A stretch of 54,812 nt of DNA from Methanobacterium sp. Maddingley MBC34 (GCA_000309865.1 AMGN01000026.1:1-54812); one strand, 5' to 3'; positions 37,604 through 46,824 are shown, counted from the first letter of the stretch. A program made the numbers and translations. Notes: generated by a model from the sequence alone, not told the origin.

Positions 37604-37630
37604 ATCTAGATTAATTTATTTTTTTTTATT
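37592..37630 (+). terminator. Hairpin terminator overlapping the stop of the triple-repeat membrane protein
   Basis: AATCTAGA-ATAAA-TCTAGATT is a perfect 8-base-pair stem with a five-base loop that includes the TAA stop codon. It is followed by a T-rich tract from 37613, with nine consecutive T residues around 37619-37627. This is the best terminator in the window. Confidence 0.75.
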
Positions 37631-37667
37631 TTAAGGATTAACAATATTATGGGGGGTTAAGGAGATA

Positions 37668-38567
37668 ATGAAAGCAGTATTATACACAAAATACGGGGCA
37701 CCCGATGTTCTTCATCTGGAAGATGTTGAAAAACCTGTTCCAAAAGATAATGAAGTATTGATAAAAGTACATGCCACTACAGTAACTGCAGGTGATGTGA
37801 GAATGCGAAGTTTCAATGTCCCTCGCTGGCAATGGCTCTTTGCTCGAGTTTACTTGGGCATTATAAAGCCAAAAAGACCGATTTTAGGGATGGAACTTGC
37901 TGGTGAAGTTGTCTCGATAGGTAAAGATGTAACATTGTTTTGCAAAGGTGACCAAATCTTTGCATCAACCGTATCCGCGGATTTCGGTGGTTATGCCCAG
38001 TACAAATGCTTTCCAGAGGATGGTATGCTGGCAATTAAACCTACCAACATGACCTTTGAAGAGGCTGCAGCCGTCCCTGTAGGTGGCCCTACAGCATTAC
38101 GTTTTTTCAGGAAGGGAAATATTAAAAGTGGACAAAAAGTTTTAATTTACGGAGCTTCCGGCAGTGTAGGTTCTTTTGCAGTTCAACTGGCCAAGTACTT
38201 CGGTGCAGATGTTACTGGGGTATGCAGCACCTCTAATCTGGAGTGGGTGAAGGCACTAGGGGCAGATAAAGTAATTGATTACACCGAGGAAGATTTCACC
38301 CAGGGTGATGAGACCTATGATTTTATTTTTGATGCAGTAGGCAAAGTTTCATCTTCAAAAAGTAAGAGAGCGCTTTCTAAGGATGGTGTTTTTATTTCTG
38401 TTTTGACTTCTTCTGATAAGGAAAGAATTGAAGATATTATCTTCATCAAAGAGCTAATTGAGGCAGGAAAAGTAAGAACAGTAATTGATAGGGAGTATCC
38501 GCTGGAACAGATTGTTGAGGTCCATAGGTATGTGGAAAAGGCCATAAAAAGGGGAATGTGGTCATAA
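37668..38567 (+). CDS. NAD(P)-dependent alcohol dehydrogenase (quinone oxidoreductase-like), 3' end frameshifted
   Basis: A 299-residue MDR-family zinc-independent-looking dehydrogenase. The N-terminal GroES-like domain has AVLYTKYGAPDVLHLEDV, GMELAGEVVSIGKDV and AAAVPVGGPTALRF. The Rossmann motif is LIYGASGSVGSFAVQLAKYFGA (about 161-180). It likely reduces quinones or enones with NADPH. The frame ends KRGMWS-stop, but the next frame reads on as NVVIKVEHEC-stop to 38587, exactly the usual ending of this family after KRG. A single A missing at about 38555 (GGAAT where GGAAAT is expected) explains it. So the real end is probably 38587, or the gene is slightly damaged. Confidence 0.88.
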   Translation: MKAVLYTKYGAPDVLHLEDVEKPVPKDNEVLIKVHATTVTAGDVRMRSFNVPRWQWLFARVYLGIIKPKRPILGMELAGEVVSIGKDVTLFCKGDQIFASTVSADFGGYAQYKCFPEDGMLAIKPTNMTFEEAAAVPVGGPTALRFFRKGNIKSGQKVLIYGASGSVGSFAVQLAKYFGADVTGVCSTSNLEWVKALGADKVIDYTEEDFTQGDETYDFIFDAVGKVSSSKSKRALSKDGVFISVLTSSDKERIEDIIFIKELIEAGKVRTVIDREYPLEQIVEVHRYVEKAIKRGMWS

Positions 38568-38611
38568 AAGTAGAACATGAATGTTGAAAAAATAAAGGAT
38601 GAGGGGATAAA

Positions 38612-39349
38612 ATGACTAATGAAAGATTTGATTTTGGAGGGTCTCGTTTATTCGAAAACTTCCCCTGGATTTTAGGAATGGTATTTTTTATAGCCAGTAT
38701 GGGATTATTTTTTTATTTTAAGTCACCATATATTCAGATATTGGCATTACCTCTACTTTTGCTATCTGCAAATTTTTTTATGGGAACGTATGTGACCCGG
38801 AATTTTTCAAAAACTGATAATATGACACTTCCATTTGTTGATCTGTTTTCCTCAGACGAGGACCTTATTCTAGATGCTGGGTGTGGTTCTGGCAGGGCCA
38901 CTATAGAGTTGAGTAAGGTTTGGAATAAGGGGCAGATCGTGGCTCTAGACCTTTTTGAATCAGGAGAGGATATCGCTAGTAGAAACTTGCTTGAGGAAAA
39001 CCTGAAAATTGCCCGAATAACTGAAAGAGTTCAAGTAGTAACGGGAGATGTTTTAAATCTTGAATTTGATGACAGCACCTTTGACACGGCAGTTAGTGTC
39101 CTTTTATTGAATAATTTGGGCAAAGCAAAACTAACCGGATTGAAGGAACTGTACCGTGTGCTTAAACCCGGAGGAAAAATATTGATAATAGTTCCCACCT
39201 TCAACCTACAAACATTCGCGGTTATGAGCTTTTTAACTTTAATACTCACCACCAGTAACGAATGGCGGTCTCTTTTCCAGCAGGCGGGGTTCAGTCTTCT
39301 TGATGAGGGAAATATCAACTTTGGAAGATTTTTCCTGTTACAGAAATAG
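38612..39349 (+). CDS. Membrane-anchored SAM-dependent methyltransferase
   Basis: A 245-residue protein with two N-terminal hydrophobic segments (about 17-34, GMVFFIASMGLFFYF, and 38-57) and then a class I methyltransferase domain: LILDAGCGSGRATIELSKV (motif I, about 86-104), QIVALDLFESGEDI, FDTAVSVLLLNNLGKA and VLKPGGKILIIVPT. It is probably anchored on the inner face of the membrane, suggesting a lipid or quinone-like substrate. A GAGGGGAT ribosome binding site precedes the ATG, 24 bases after the likely true end of the dehydrogenase, so the two plus the flavodoxin form a plausible operon. Confidence 0.88.
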   Translation: MTNERFDFGGSRLFENFPWILGMVFFIASMGLFFYFKSPYIQILALPLLLLSANFFMGTYVTRNFSKTDNMTLPFVDLFSSDEDLILDAGCGSGRATIELSKVWNKGQIVALDLFESGEDIASRNLLEENLKIARITERVQVVTGDVLNLEFDDSTFDTAVSVLLLNNLGKAKLTGLKELYRVLKPGGKILIIVPTFNLQTFAVMSFLTLILTTSNEWRSLFQQAGFSLLDEGNINFGRFFLLQK

Positions 39350-39387
39350 GTGTTGAAACATAATAGAAAAAAGAAAAGGTGAAAAAA

Positions 39388-39897
39388 ATGGAAAATAAAG
39401 AAAATGAAATTAAGAAGGCATTGCCCATGAAATCTCTCTTAGTTTTGTACTCATACCACCATCATAACACTGAAAAGGTCGCTAAAGTTTTTGCTAAAGT
39501 CCTTGATGCAGAAATAAAAACTCCACAGGAAATAAAACCTGAAGAACTTCAAGAATATGATCTAATAGGCTTTGGCTCAGGGATTTACAGTGCAAAACAC
39601 GACGAATCTCTACTTGAACTTGCCGATGAGCTACCACAAGTCACTGGTATGAAAGTATTCCTTTTTTCAACCGCGGGAATAACGGGAAAGTCCAAAGCAG
39701 CCAAAGATCACGCCACACTCAGGGAAAAATTCGAAGCGAAAGGTTACGTAATTGTGGATGAATTCCAATGTAAAGGTTTTAACACCAACAGTTTTCTTAA
39801 ACTATTTGGGGGAATGAATAAGGGCCGGCCCAATGCTCGTGATCTTAAAGATGCAGAAGAGTTTGCATGGAATTTAGAAAAATCACAAAACTCATAG
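39388..39897 (+). CDS. Flavodoxin-domain protein
   Basis: A 169-residue protein. After a short charged leader, SLLVLYSYHHHNTEKVAKVF is the flavodoxin phosphate-loop region, with a HHHNTE loop where TxTGNTxxxA is usual. YDLIGFGSGIYSAKHDESLL and VFLFSTAGITGKSK follow as expected for the flavodoxin/menaquinone-dependent protoporphyrinogen oxidase-like group. ATG 39388 has an AAGGTGA ribosome binding site, nine bases earlier a GTG is inside that site. It follows the methyltransferase gene by 38 bases. It carries FMN and acts as a reductase or electron carrier of unknown partner. Confidence 0.87.
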   Translation: MENKENEIKKALPMKSLLVLYSYHHHNTEKVAKVFAKVLDAEIKTPQEIKPEELQEYDLIGFGSGIYSAKHDESLLELADELPQVTGMKVFLFSTAGITGKSKAAKDHATLREKFEAKGYVIVDEFQCKGFNTNSFLKLFGGMNKGRPNARDLKDAEEFAWNLEKSQNS

Positions 39898-40074
39898 TTA
39901 CCATTCATTTATGGATAAAATCATGAAAAAGTGCAGATAATCCTTTTAACATGGGTTAGCCTTTTTGTTAAATTAATTAGGGGAAATGTGTTTGAATTGG
40001 ATATGAAAGAGTTTTTATATTACTTTCTTTAATAAAATTTTTAGTGAAATTCTAGATAAAATAAGGTGAGAAAC

Positions 40075-40362
40075 ATGCAAAAATATGTTCTGTTAGGAAA
40101 TTGGACAGATAAAGCACGTGAAACTTTTTTAGAAATCCCAGAAAGAGTTAAACTAACAAAAAAGATAATAGGAGAACTCAAGGGAAGTATAGAGTTTTTC
40201 TTTACCATGGGTGAATACGATTTTGTTGCCATCATTGACATGCCCGATGAGGAAAGCATGGTAAAATATCTTTTTAAAGCTTACGAAGCACGATATATCA
40301 CCATTAAGACCCTCAGGGCATGGACTGATGCAGAATTTGCCGAGATGGTTTCTGAAATATAA
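40075..40362 (+). CDS. GYD-domain protein
   Basis: A 95-residue protein of the GYD family, a ferredoxin-like alpha/beta domain. It begins KYVLLGNWTDKARETFLE, and MGEYDFVAIIDMPDEESM is the GYD-type core, here G-E-Y-D. It ends TLRAWTDAEFAEMVSEI. The function is unknown; the fold is seen in small oligomeric proteins related to monooxygenase-like dimers. ATG 40075 has AAGGTGAGA upstream. It is transcribed alone. Confidence 0.88.
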   Translation: MQKYVLLGNWTDKARETFLEIPERVKLTKKIIGELKGSIEFFFTMGEYDFVAIIDMPDEESMVKYLFKAYEARYITIKTLRAWTDAEFAEMVSEI

Positions 40363-40570
40363 TTAAAGATCCATTAATCATCATAATATTCTAAATCACT
40401 CTACCCTTACATCATTCTATACTATACATCACCCATTTATTTTTACAAACCCTTTGCAAGGTTTTAAGCATAATCCCTGCCTGATGAAGTAATATTTGTA
40501 TTTCTGTTAAATGAAATTCATGTTTTAAGTGTATCGGGTTATGACTATATTTTTAGTATTTTTATTCAGT

Positions 40571-41251
40571 TTAGTATTCTATTACTTTAGGCACCATACC
40601 TGCAACCTTAACACACAGTTCAACATCACTTAATGTGAAGTTACTTTTAGTGTAATTTTTTTCTCTGTTAATTTCAACCAGTTTTTTATAAAAGGTTTTT
40701 GCATCAACCTCTGACACTTTATCCACAGTATCAACTCCAGAATCCAGGAAAATCCTTGCAAAAACAGGCCCCACCCATTTAATCCTCACCAAATCTGTTA
40801 ATTTTGTTAATTCCAGAAGCACACTATCATCTATTTTAAGCTCTAAAGCTAACTTTTTTCTATCTGCAAGTGTTTTTACTTTTCTAAATAAATGAGCAGT
40901 GTTCTTGATTCTGGCACTGTTTAATCTATTGAGAGTTTCTTCTTCAATACCTGGAAATTTATCCAGATTAACGGGATTGGGAGTGTAACTGTTAACTTCT
41001 CTTCTTAAAATCAGGAGATAATCTTCAGGTAAATCTGATTTTGTGGCAAACTCCCGGGCTTTTTTAGGAGTTTTCAATAAATTGACAAGATCATGGAGGT
41101 TACAAACTCCGTTTTCTTTTAAAACCTCGAATCTTTCATCAAGATGGTCTTTCAATATTTTTCGGCTTGGTAAAGGCTCAGAATCCTTTAATTCCTGTTT
41201 AAACTTCTTCAAATTAAACTCTTCAAGGTCAATATGGTAATTTTCAACCAT
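40571..41251 (-). CDS. DUF4332-like helix-hairpin-helix protein
   Basis: A 226-residue helical protein with two DUF4332-type parts. The C-terminal one has LDKFPGIEEETLNRLNSARIKNT and VRIKWVGPVFARIFLDSGVDTV, each a helix-hairpin-helix with the xPGI/VGPxxA turn and a following LLxxGIxT motif. The N-terminal one (LKENGVCNLHDLVNLLKTPKKA) is a weaker repeat of it. Such domains may bind DNA or proteins; no function is established. A GAGGGGAT ribosome binding site precedes the ATG at 41251. It lies alone between the GYD gene and the aldo/keto reductase. Confidence 0.75.
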   Translation of the reverse strand: MVENYHIDLEEFNLKKFKQELKDSEPLPSRKILKDHLDERFEVLKENGVCNLHDLVNLLKTPKKAREFATKSDLPEDYLLILRREVNSYTPNPVNLDKFPGIEEETLNRLNSARIKNTAHLFRKVKTLADRKKLALELKIDDSVLLELTKLTDLVRIKWVGPVFARIFLDSGVDTVDKVSEVDAKTFYKKLVEINREKNYTKSNFTLSDVELCVKVAGMVPKVIEY

Positions 41252-41369
41252 GTCAATCCCCTCACTGTCTCTTCATCCACTTTATCCGTTTTTATTTCCC
41301 TTTTTTATTCTATTACTGTTCTTCTTGGGTTTCATTTTTTTTCATTATTTCTTCTGGTTTTCATTATTT

Positions 41370-42521
41370 TTATTCAAATGTTTCCGCAGTCTCTCTAAGA
41401 TACCTGCGTATAGCTATGTTCTGGGTGCATTTTTCTTCACATTCACCACATTCTGTGCAGAATGATGCACTGCCCTGTTTAGCTTTCAGGAATTTGTAAT
41501 TTCCAGAGGGTTTTTCCATGTTCTGGTATAGATAAACATCATTCAAGAGGTTTAGATTCAGGGGAATGTCCACACCCTCTGGGCAGGGCATGCAGTAATT
41601 GCAGGCAGTGCAACCAACATGGGTCCTGGCTTGATATTCCTCTCGAACTTCCTGGATCAGTTTCCTCTCATTATCAGTTAAACTACGGGCCTGACCCTTT
41701 TCGGCAATGGATAGATTCTCAGTAACATCTTCCATGGAACTCATACCACTTAAAACCACATCCACCTTACTCTGATCCCATAGGAACCGTAAAGCCCATT
41801 CTGCTGGTGTTATTTTAACAGGGGCGCTGTCCCATATGGCCTGAATATCTGGGGGGATGTTTTTTGCCAGGCAACCACCACGCAGTGGTTCCATGATAAC
41901 TGTCCCCAGACCCTTAGATGCAGCGTATTCTAGTCCTGGTCTTCCTGCCTGAAAGTTCTGATCCATGTAGTTATACTGAATTTGGGAAAAACTCCAGGGG
42001 TAGGCGTCCACAATTTCCTTGTAGAGTTTAAGTTCATCATGGAATGAAAAACCAGCGTATCCGATCCTACCATCATCCAATGCAGAGTCCAGGAACTGGA
42101 AAACATCCAGTTCTTTAAGGTTTTCCCATGTACTGTGACCCAGACCGTGCAGGAGGTAGAAATCAATCCGGTCCGTTTGAAGCCTCCTGAGCTGTTCATT
42201 TAAATAATAATCCATGTCTTCCTTTTTCTGGATGAGCCAGCTGGGTAATTTAGTGGACAGGTTAACCTGATCCCGGTAACCATCTTTGAGGGCACTTCCA
42301 ACTAGGATCTCACTCATACCTCCCTGGGTGGCAGTGGCACCGTGGTAGGGATAGGCAGTATCCACGTAGTTCACACCACTGTCTATGGCATGGTGAAGCA
42401 TCTTGGTTGCCAGGGATTCGTTTATTTTTTCAGGGTTGCCCTCCAGTATGGGGAGGCGCATACATCCAAATCCAAGTATTGACACTTTTTGGCCGGTTTT
42501 TCCAAAATTTCGGTATAACAT
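41370..42521 (-). CDS. Aldo/keto reductase with C-terminal 4Fe-4S domain
   Basis: A 383-residue oxidoreductase. Residues 1-285 are an aldo/keto reductase barrel (YRNFGKTGQKVSILGFGCMRL; catalytic Asp and Tyr in VDTAYPYHG; LRRLQTDRIDFYLLHGLG with the His). The C-terminal part binds Fe-S: CTACNYCMPCPEGVDIP and CTECGECEEKCTQ. The same arrangement is widespread in methanogens and clostridia; ferredoxin-coupled reduction is likely but the substrate is unknown. A GGAGAA ribosome binding site lies upstream of the ATG. It is a single gene. Confidence 0.92.
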   Translation of the reverse strand: MLYRNFGKTGQKVSILGFGCMRLPILEGNPEKINESLATKMLHHAIDSGVNYVDTAYPYHGATATQGGMSEILVGSALKDGYRDQVNLSTKLPSWLIQKKEDMDYYLNEQLRRLQTDRIDFYLLHGLGHSTWENLKELDVFQFLDSALDDGRIGYAGFSFHDELKLYKEIVDAYPWSFSQIQYNYMDQNFQAGRPGLEYAASKGLGTVIMEPLRGGCLAKNIPPDIQAIWDSAPVKITPAEWALRFLWDQSKVDVVLSGMSSMEDVTENLSIAEKGQARSLTDNERKLIQEVREEYQARTHVGCTACNYCMPCPEGVDIPLNLNLLNDVYLYQNMEKPSGNYKFLKAKQGSASFCTECGECEEKCTQNIAIRRYLRETAETFE

Positions 42522-42610
42522 GGGTAAAGATTCTCCTGTTAGTCTATAAAATCTATAAAGTTATTTTCAACATTTTTTTTGTAGATGGTAAATTAAATAT
42601 AAAAATAAGC

Positions 42611-42641
42611 TTAATCAATGAGCTTAAGTTTAATCAATGAG
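42611..42641. repeat. Two direct copies of TTAATCAATGAG
   Basis: TTAATCAATGAG occurs at 42611-42622 and 42630-42641, a 19-base period, between the start of the aldo/keto reductase and the end of the frameshifted cyclase-like gene, both on the minus strand. It could be an operator for the aldo/keto reductase promoter. Confidence 0.5.
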
Positions 42642-42656
42642 TTTAATTTATGTTAT

Positions 42657-43705
42657 TTATTTAATTCCTGTTTCCATTAACTGGAAATCCGCCATAAACC
42701 TTTTAAAAAGTCTACAAATGGCTAAAGTAATCCATAATCTGGAATGAAGTGTTTTATGATTGTCTGGCGACTTATGAATCTTTGAATAGGACACTTTCCA
42801 CAACCCGTCTGGTTCTTGATGGTCAATAAACCATTTTAATGCATTTTCAATATCCGGATCTTCTTTGGAAAATCCCATAATGGAAAGTGAATCCAGTGCA
42901 GAGACCAGGTTAGTCCACCAGAATGGATACTGGAATCTCAACCAGTTATCCGGGTGTTGATAGGATGTCCAGTTATCTTTTTTGAATAACATTGACTTTA
43001 AGAGTTGGGCTGCAGTTAATGCTTCTTCAGACTTTTTATAGTGGGGATGTACAGAAAAGGCCCGTAAAACCATTCCTGTGCCTGCAGCAGAAAAAGGTTT
43101 GGATTTATCAAAGGACTGGGCAGTTTTTCTTTTGATGTTGGAAGTTAAATCGTTAAGTTCCCTACGGGTAAGATGAGGGATGCCAATGATACCCGGACTG
43201 CCAATTACCCAACCACCATCATCCTGCCTCATTTCCAGAAGCCATTTGAATCCTTCTCAATGCGGGGGTCATCCTCATAACCCGCCTTAATCAAAAGGTA
43301 CATTATTGCCCCAGTATAATAAGGGGAGTATTGATTGGCCAGAATTCCTCTGATATCTCCTTCATCATTTTGACAGGAAAATACAAATTCAGCAGCTTTT
43401 TTAATGGCAGTATGGGTGTTATTCATCTGGTACTGCTGAACTAGAAATCTTAAATGTTTCCAGGTCTCAATTAAGGAATATTTAACTCCTGAATTTTCAT
43501 TTTTTTCACCCCTCACCTTCCACGAGCCGTTGATGGACTGTTTTTCTATTATTTTCTGAACTTCAGGTAAACTCCAGATATAGTCAATGGATTGTACTCG
43601 TTCTCCCAACAAGTCTCTATTGACGAAATAAACAATTGCTTTATCATCTGATTCTAAAAGTGGTTTTACAGGATTAAATTTAAATTTTGGTATTAGATAA
43701 TCCAT
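42657..43705 (-). pseudogene. Terpene-cyclase/prenyltransferase-like protein, second copy, broken by one frameshift
   Basis: Two overlapping frames together give one protein of about 349 residues similar to the intact copy at 11035. The N-terminal part starts MDYLIPKFKFNPVKPLLES with a GAGGTAG ribosome binding site and runs to IEKDSNGFWK-stop. The C-terminal part begins MRQDDGGWVIGSPG. Restoring one G at about 43252 turns the join into IEKGFKWLLEMRQDDGGWV, matching the intact paralog (IKKGFQWLLSMRQEDGGWV). So a single base is missing in an AAGGGATTC-like run. It may be a real pseudogene or a sequence error. Cyclase activity is unproven for the family. Confidence 0.85.
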
Positions 43706-43816
43706 AAATACTACCTCTAATTCATTTAATAAAGCTAGTGTGTGTTTGTGTAGGGCTTTTTTTATTTTGCAATCAAAAATACAGGGTAATGCATTGACTG
43801 GAATAATTGTACTCTT

Positions 43817-43871
43817 ATTGCATGTATCCTGTTGCAAGTAATCTTGTTGCAAGTACTCATATCGCAATAAT
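43817..43871. promoter_or_regulatory. Iteron-like GTTGCAAGTA direct repeats in a divergent promoter
   Basis: ATTGCATGTA (43817), GTTGCAAGTA (43831) and GTTGCAAGTA (43846) are spaced 14 and 15 bases, followed by the inverted-looking ATCGCAATAA at 43861. They lie between the cyclase-like gene (minus strand) and the DUF6506-like gene (plus strand, 43919). They look like operator iterons for an unidentified regulator. Confidence 0.5.
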
Positions 43872-43918
43872 ATTATGTTGAATAACATTATTTAGCATAT
43901 GTTGATTAAATAAAGATC

Positions 43919-44221
43919 ATGTCAACTAAAGCCGCTTTCATATTCGTTGCACCGGAAAACGATCCCAAACAGCATCGTGCAGTAATTGATTCACCAGTGA
44001 TTGAACTTTCGGTGGTGGGTGTGAAAAACTATGATGAAGCAGAAAAGGTTGCCCTGGACCTTGTTGCAGAAGGAATAACAGCCATAGAACTGTGTGCTGG
44101 GTTTGGAAGTGAAGGAACAGCCAGGATTGCCAGGGCAGTGGAGGGGAAAGCAGTGGTAGGGGTAGTACGTTTCGATCTGCACCCTGCATTTGACCATAAA
44201 AGTGGGGATGAACTTTTTTAA
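43919..44221 (+). CDS. DUF6506-like small protein
   Basis: A 100-residue soluble protein, KAAFIFVAPENDPKQHRAV at the start, then SVVGVKNYDEAEKVALDLV and the glycine-rich IELCAGFGSEGTARIARAV, ending with a VRFDLHPAFDHKSGDELF stretch. It matches, as far as I can recall, a small uncharacterised family now called DUF6506. No catalytic motif is clear. The ATG has no strong ribosome binding site. The iteron-like repeats lie within about 100 bases upstream. Confidence 0.65.
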   Translation: MSTKAAFIFVAPENDPKQHRAVIDSPVIELSVVGVKNYDEAEKVALDLVAEGITAIELCAGFGSEGTARIARAVEGKAVVGVVRFDLHPAFDHKSGDELF

Positions 44222-44315
44222 TTTAACCCATAAAACAACACTCCCTCCCCCTATTATTTTATGGAAATTCTGCATTTTAAGAAAATTGTCTGGTGGAAAA
44301 ATCAACACAAATAGC

Positions 44316-44822
44316 ATGATTAGAACTAAACGATTAATAATTAAGCCATTAACCGGTGATGAATTGAAAAAACATATTGCTTCACCTGAAGAGTTGGCTA
44401 ACGGCATGGGTTTGATACCTTCGCAAACATTGGCTGATGAAAATACCAAAGAAGCGATAATAAATGACCTGTTACCCAACCTTGAAGATTCAAATAAAGA
44501 TCCTTTGTTTTATACAATGTGGATGATTATAGAGAAAAATAAAAGGGCAATTGTTGGGGGAATCTGTTTTCATGGTGAACCTGATAAAAATGGAGAAATT
44601 GAAATTGGATACGGAACAGACTACGAGTATAGAAATAAAGGTATAATGACTGAAGCCATAGCCGGATTGATTCAATGGCTTAAAAACGATAATAGAGTTA
44701 AAAAAATCAGGGCCGAAACTGAAGCGGATAACATTTCATCAGTCAGAGTATTAGAGAAGAATCATTTCAATGTCTTTCAAAGTAAAGATGATTCAGTAAT
44801 CCTTAAATTAGAATTGAAATAG
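44316..44822 (+). CDS. GNAT-family N-acetyltransferase (RimJ/RimL type)
   Basis: A 168-residue GNAT protein of the RimJ/RimL class: MIRTKRLIIKPLTGDELKK at the start, KRAIVGGICFHGEPDKNGE, then EIGYGTDYEYRNKGIMTEAI (acetyl-CoA loop, about 98-117) and VRVLEKNHFNVFQS. ATG 44316 begins the homologous part; upstream in-frame codons overlap the previous gene and are unlikely. The nearest GG-rich ribosome binding site is about 20 bases away, so translation may depend on coupling to the preceding gene. Substrate is unknown. Confidence 0.85.
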   Translation: MIRTKRLIIKPLTGDELKKHIASPEELANGMGLIPSQTLADENTKEAIINDLLPNLEDSNKDPLFYTMWMIIEKNKRAIVGGICFHGEPDKNGEIEIGYGTDYEYRNKGIMTEAIAGLIQWLKNDNRVKKIRAETEADNISSVRVLEKNHFNVFQSKDDSVILKLELK

Positions 44823-44976
44823 ATTATGTGCTGTTAACAGATGAAAATTTGTGGGATGGGGTTGGACTTCAGGGAGTAGGTCATTAACAGTTTAATTTAT
44901 CTATTTATTCAAGAAACCATCTTTGAATTTGAGTAAAATCTTAATGATAATTTTGTGTATAATATGGGGTGTTTAT

Positions 44977-45657
44977 ATGAGAGTATTCAAACGACCTGGT
45001 CCGGTGAACACTGATGAACTGATAAAAATCCTTAAAAAAGTATCATCTGAATATGGGACAGTGGTGGTTGCATCGGTCACTGGGATTAGTGCAGTTAAGA
45101 TTGCAAAAACCCTGAAAGATAAGAAAGTAGTCTGCGTTACCTGTCCTCAGGGTATGTACTGGGAAGTGGAAGAGATGGATAAAGATCTCTTCGCGGAAAT
45201 ACCAGAACTTAGAAAAGCACGAGATGAATGGGTTAAAAAAGGTTTAAAACGAGTCCCAATGAATATAACATCTGAAAACAGGGTTCAACTGGATCGATTG
45301 AATGTTGAAATTGTTCGTGGAACCATACCTCTTTTTGGACCAACTTTTTCCATGCGCCTGCACTTACAAAGACCAAGTTCCCTGGATGTAATGGCAAAAA
45401 CACTGGAATTGATTTCCCCAGGTACGCTGGTATCAATGGAGGCCGTTTTGATGGCAACTGATGCTGGGGTGATTAAGGAAGATGAAATGGTACTGGCCTG
45501 TGCTGGGACAGAAATGGGCCTGGATACCTTGTGGGTACTTAAAAGCTGCGCATCCGCCAATTTATTCCACCCTTCAAAGGGTTTCAGATTTGTAGAACTA
45601 TTAGCAAAACCAGGTATTGCTTTAAATCCAGATATAAATATAGAATACTTGCGGTAA
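44977..45657 (+). CDS. Pyruvate kinase C-terminal (alpha/beta)-domain-like protein
   Basis: A 226-residue protein without the pyruvate kinase barrel. It has SSEYGTVVVASVTGISAVKI, KKVVCVTCPQGMYWEVEEM, MNITSENRVQLDRLNVEIV, and VSMEAVLMATDAGVI with VLACAGTEMGLDT, the order seen in the pyruvate kinase alpha/beta-domain family of stand-alone archaeal proteins. Function is unknown; binding of a phosphorylated ligand is possible. ATG 44977 has GGGGTG upstream; an in-frame TTG at 44923 would add a hydrophobic leader and is less likely. The gene stands alone. Confidence 0.7.
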   Translation: MRVFKRPGPVNTDELIKILKKVSSEYGTVVVASVTGISAVKIAKTLKDKKVVCVTCPQGMYWEVEEMDKDLFAEIPELRKARDEWVKKGLKRVPMNITSENRVQLDRLNVEIVRGTIPLFGPTFSMRLHLQRPSSLDVMAKTLELISPGTLVSMEAVLMATDAGVIKEDEMVLACAGTEMGLDTLWVLKSCASANLFHPSKGFRFVELLAKPGIALNPDINIEYLR

Positions 45658-45783
45658 CAGGATTAATAAAAAAATAATACAGTAAATAGATGTATGAGGG
45701 GGTTATATTTCTAAATATATTTTTTTACTTATGGATTGATTTTATTTATGTAATTAACTCTAAATAAGCTTCAGGTGTTAATA

Positions 45784-46551
45784 ATGAAGAAATGGTATCA
45801 AGAATTATTCACCAATTATGCTGAAAAATATGAAAAAGAAGTATTCACCCAAGGAACCATGGGAGAAGTTGATTTTCTGGAATCAGAGATTAACTATGAT
45901 AAGGGGTGTAGAATACTGGATGTGGGATGTGGGACAGGAAGACATGCCATAGAACTTGCAAAACGCGGGTACTCGGTTACAGGTGTGGATTTATCAGAAA
46001 ACATGTTGAACAAGGCCAGAGAAAAGGCTATTGATGCAGGAGTTCCCATCGATTTTCAAATTGCAGATGCCAGAAACCTCCAATTTGAGGATGAATTTGA
46101 CCTGGTTATCATGATGTGTGAAGGTGCATTTTCCTTAATGGAAACAGACGAGATGAACTTTCAGATCTTAGAATGCGCTGCACGTGCCATAAAAAAGGAC
46201 AGTAATCACAGTAAACTTATATTCACTACTTTAAATGGGCTTTTTCCATTATTCCATTCTGTGAAGGATTTTATAAATTCCAATATGCTGAAGGGGGATT
46301 CCTCCCTTGAAAACAGCTTTGACCTTATGACTTTCCGTGATAAATCCAATGTGGAGATGGTTGATGATGATGGTAAAACCATGATTCTTGAGTGTGATGA
46401 ACGATATTACGTGCCTTCTGAGATCACATGGCTCTTGAAGTCCCTTAATTTCAATAAAATTGATATTTGTGGATGTAAACAGGGCGAGTTCAGTAGAGAA
46501 GATCCATTGACCACTGAAGACTATGAGATGTTAATCATAGCTGAATATTAG
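45784..46551 (+). CDS. Class I SAM-dependent methyltransferase
   Basis: A 255-residue methyltransferase with CRILDVGCGTGRHAIELAKR (motif I, about 42-61), YSVTGVDLSENMLNKA (motif II), IADARNLQFEDEFDLVIMM and a C-terminal half with YYVPSEITWLLKSLNF. The shape matches the small-molecule methyltransferases of the Methyltransf_25/11 groups, often annotated as SAM-dependent methyltransferase in methanogens. Substrate is unknown. ATG 45784 has CAGGTG upstream. It is followed by 290 bases before the next regulator and is likely monocistronic. Confidence 0.88.
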   Translation: MKKWYQELFTNYAEKYEKEVFTQGTMGEVDFLESEINYDKGCRILDVGCGTGRHAIELAKRGYSVTGVDLSENMLNKAREKAIDAGVPIDFQIADARNLQFEDEFDLVIMMCEGAFSLMETDEMNFQILECAARAIKKDSNHSKLIFTTLNGLFPLFHSVKDFINSNMLKGDSSLENSFDLMTFRDKSNVEMVDDDGKTMILECDERYYVPSEITWLLKSLNFNKIDICGCKQGEFSREDPLTTEDYEMLIIAEY

Positions 46552-46786
46552 GAAATGCAAATTGTGATGTAAAGATCATAATGATTCAAGTTTCCCAACT
46601 TTTAGGCATACCATTCAATACAGATATATCATATTTTGCGGAATTATGGCTTAAATTAGCCCATATACTTCCTGAATATATGATCATCAGGGTCAATGAG
46701 TGGATGCCTCTTTTTTTAAGTTTTCATTACCATTAATCAAATTTATTATTTTTCGCATTTTTCGCAATGATCACCAGTAGCTCCAT

Positions 46787-46824
<38 letters not shown>

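Noticed and set aside
42657..43705. Programmed ribosomal frameshifting in the cyclase-like gene
   Set aside because: No slippery heptamer or downstream structure is evident, and the intact paralog needs no frameshift; a lost base is simpler.
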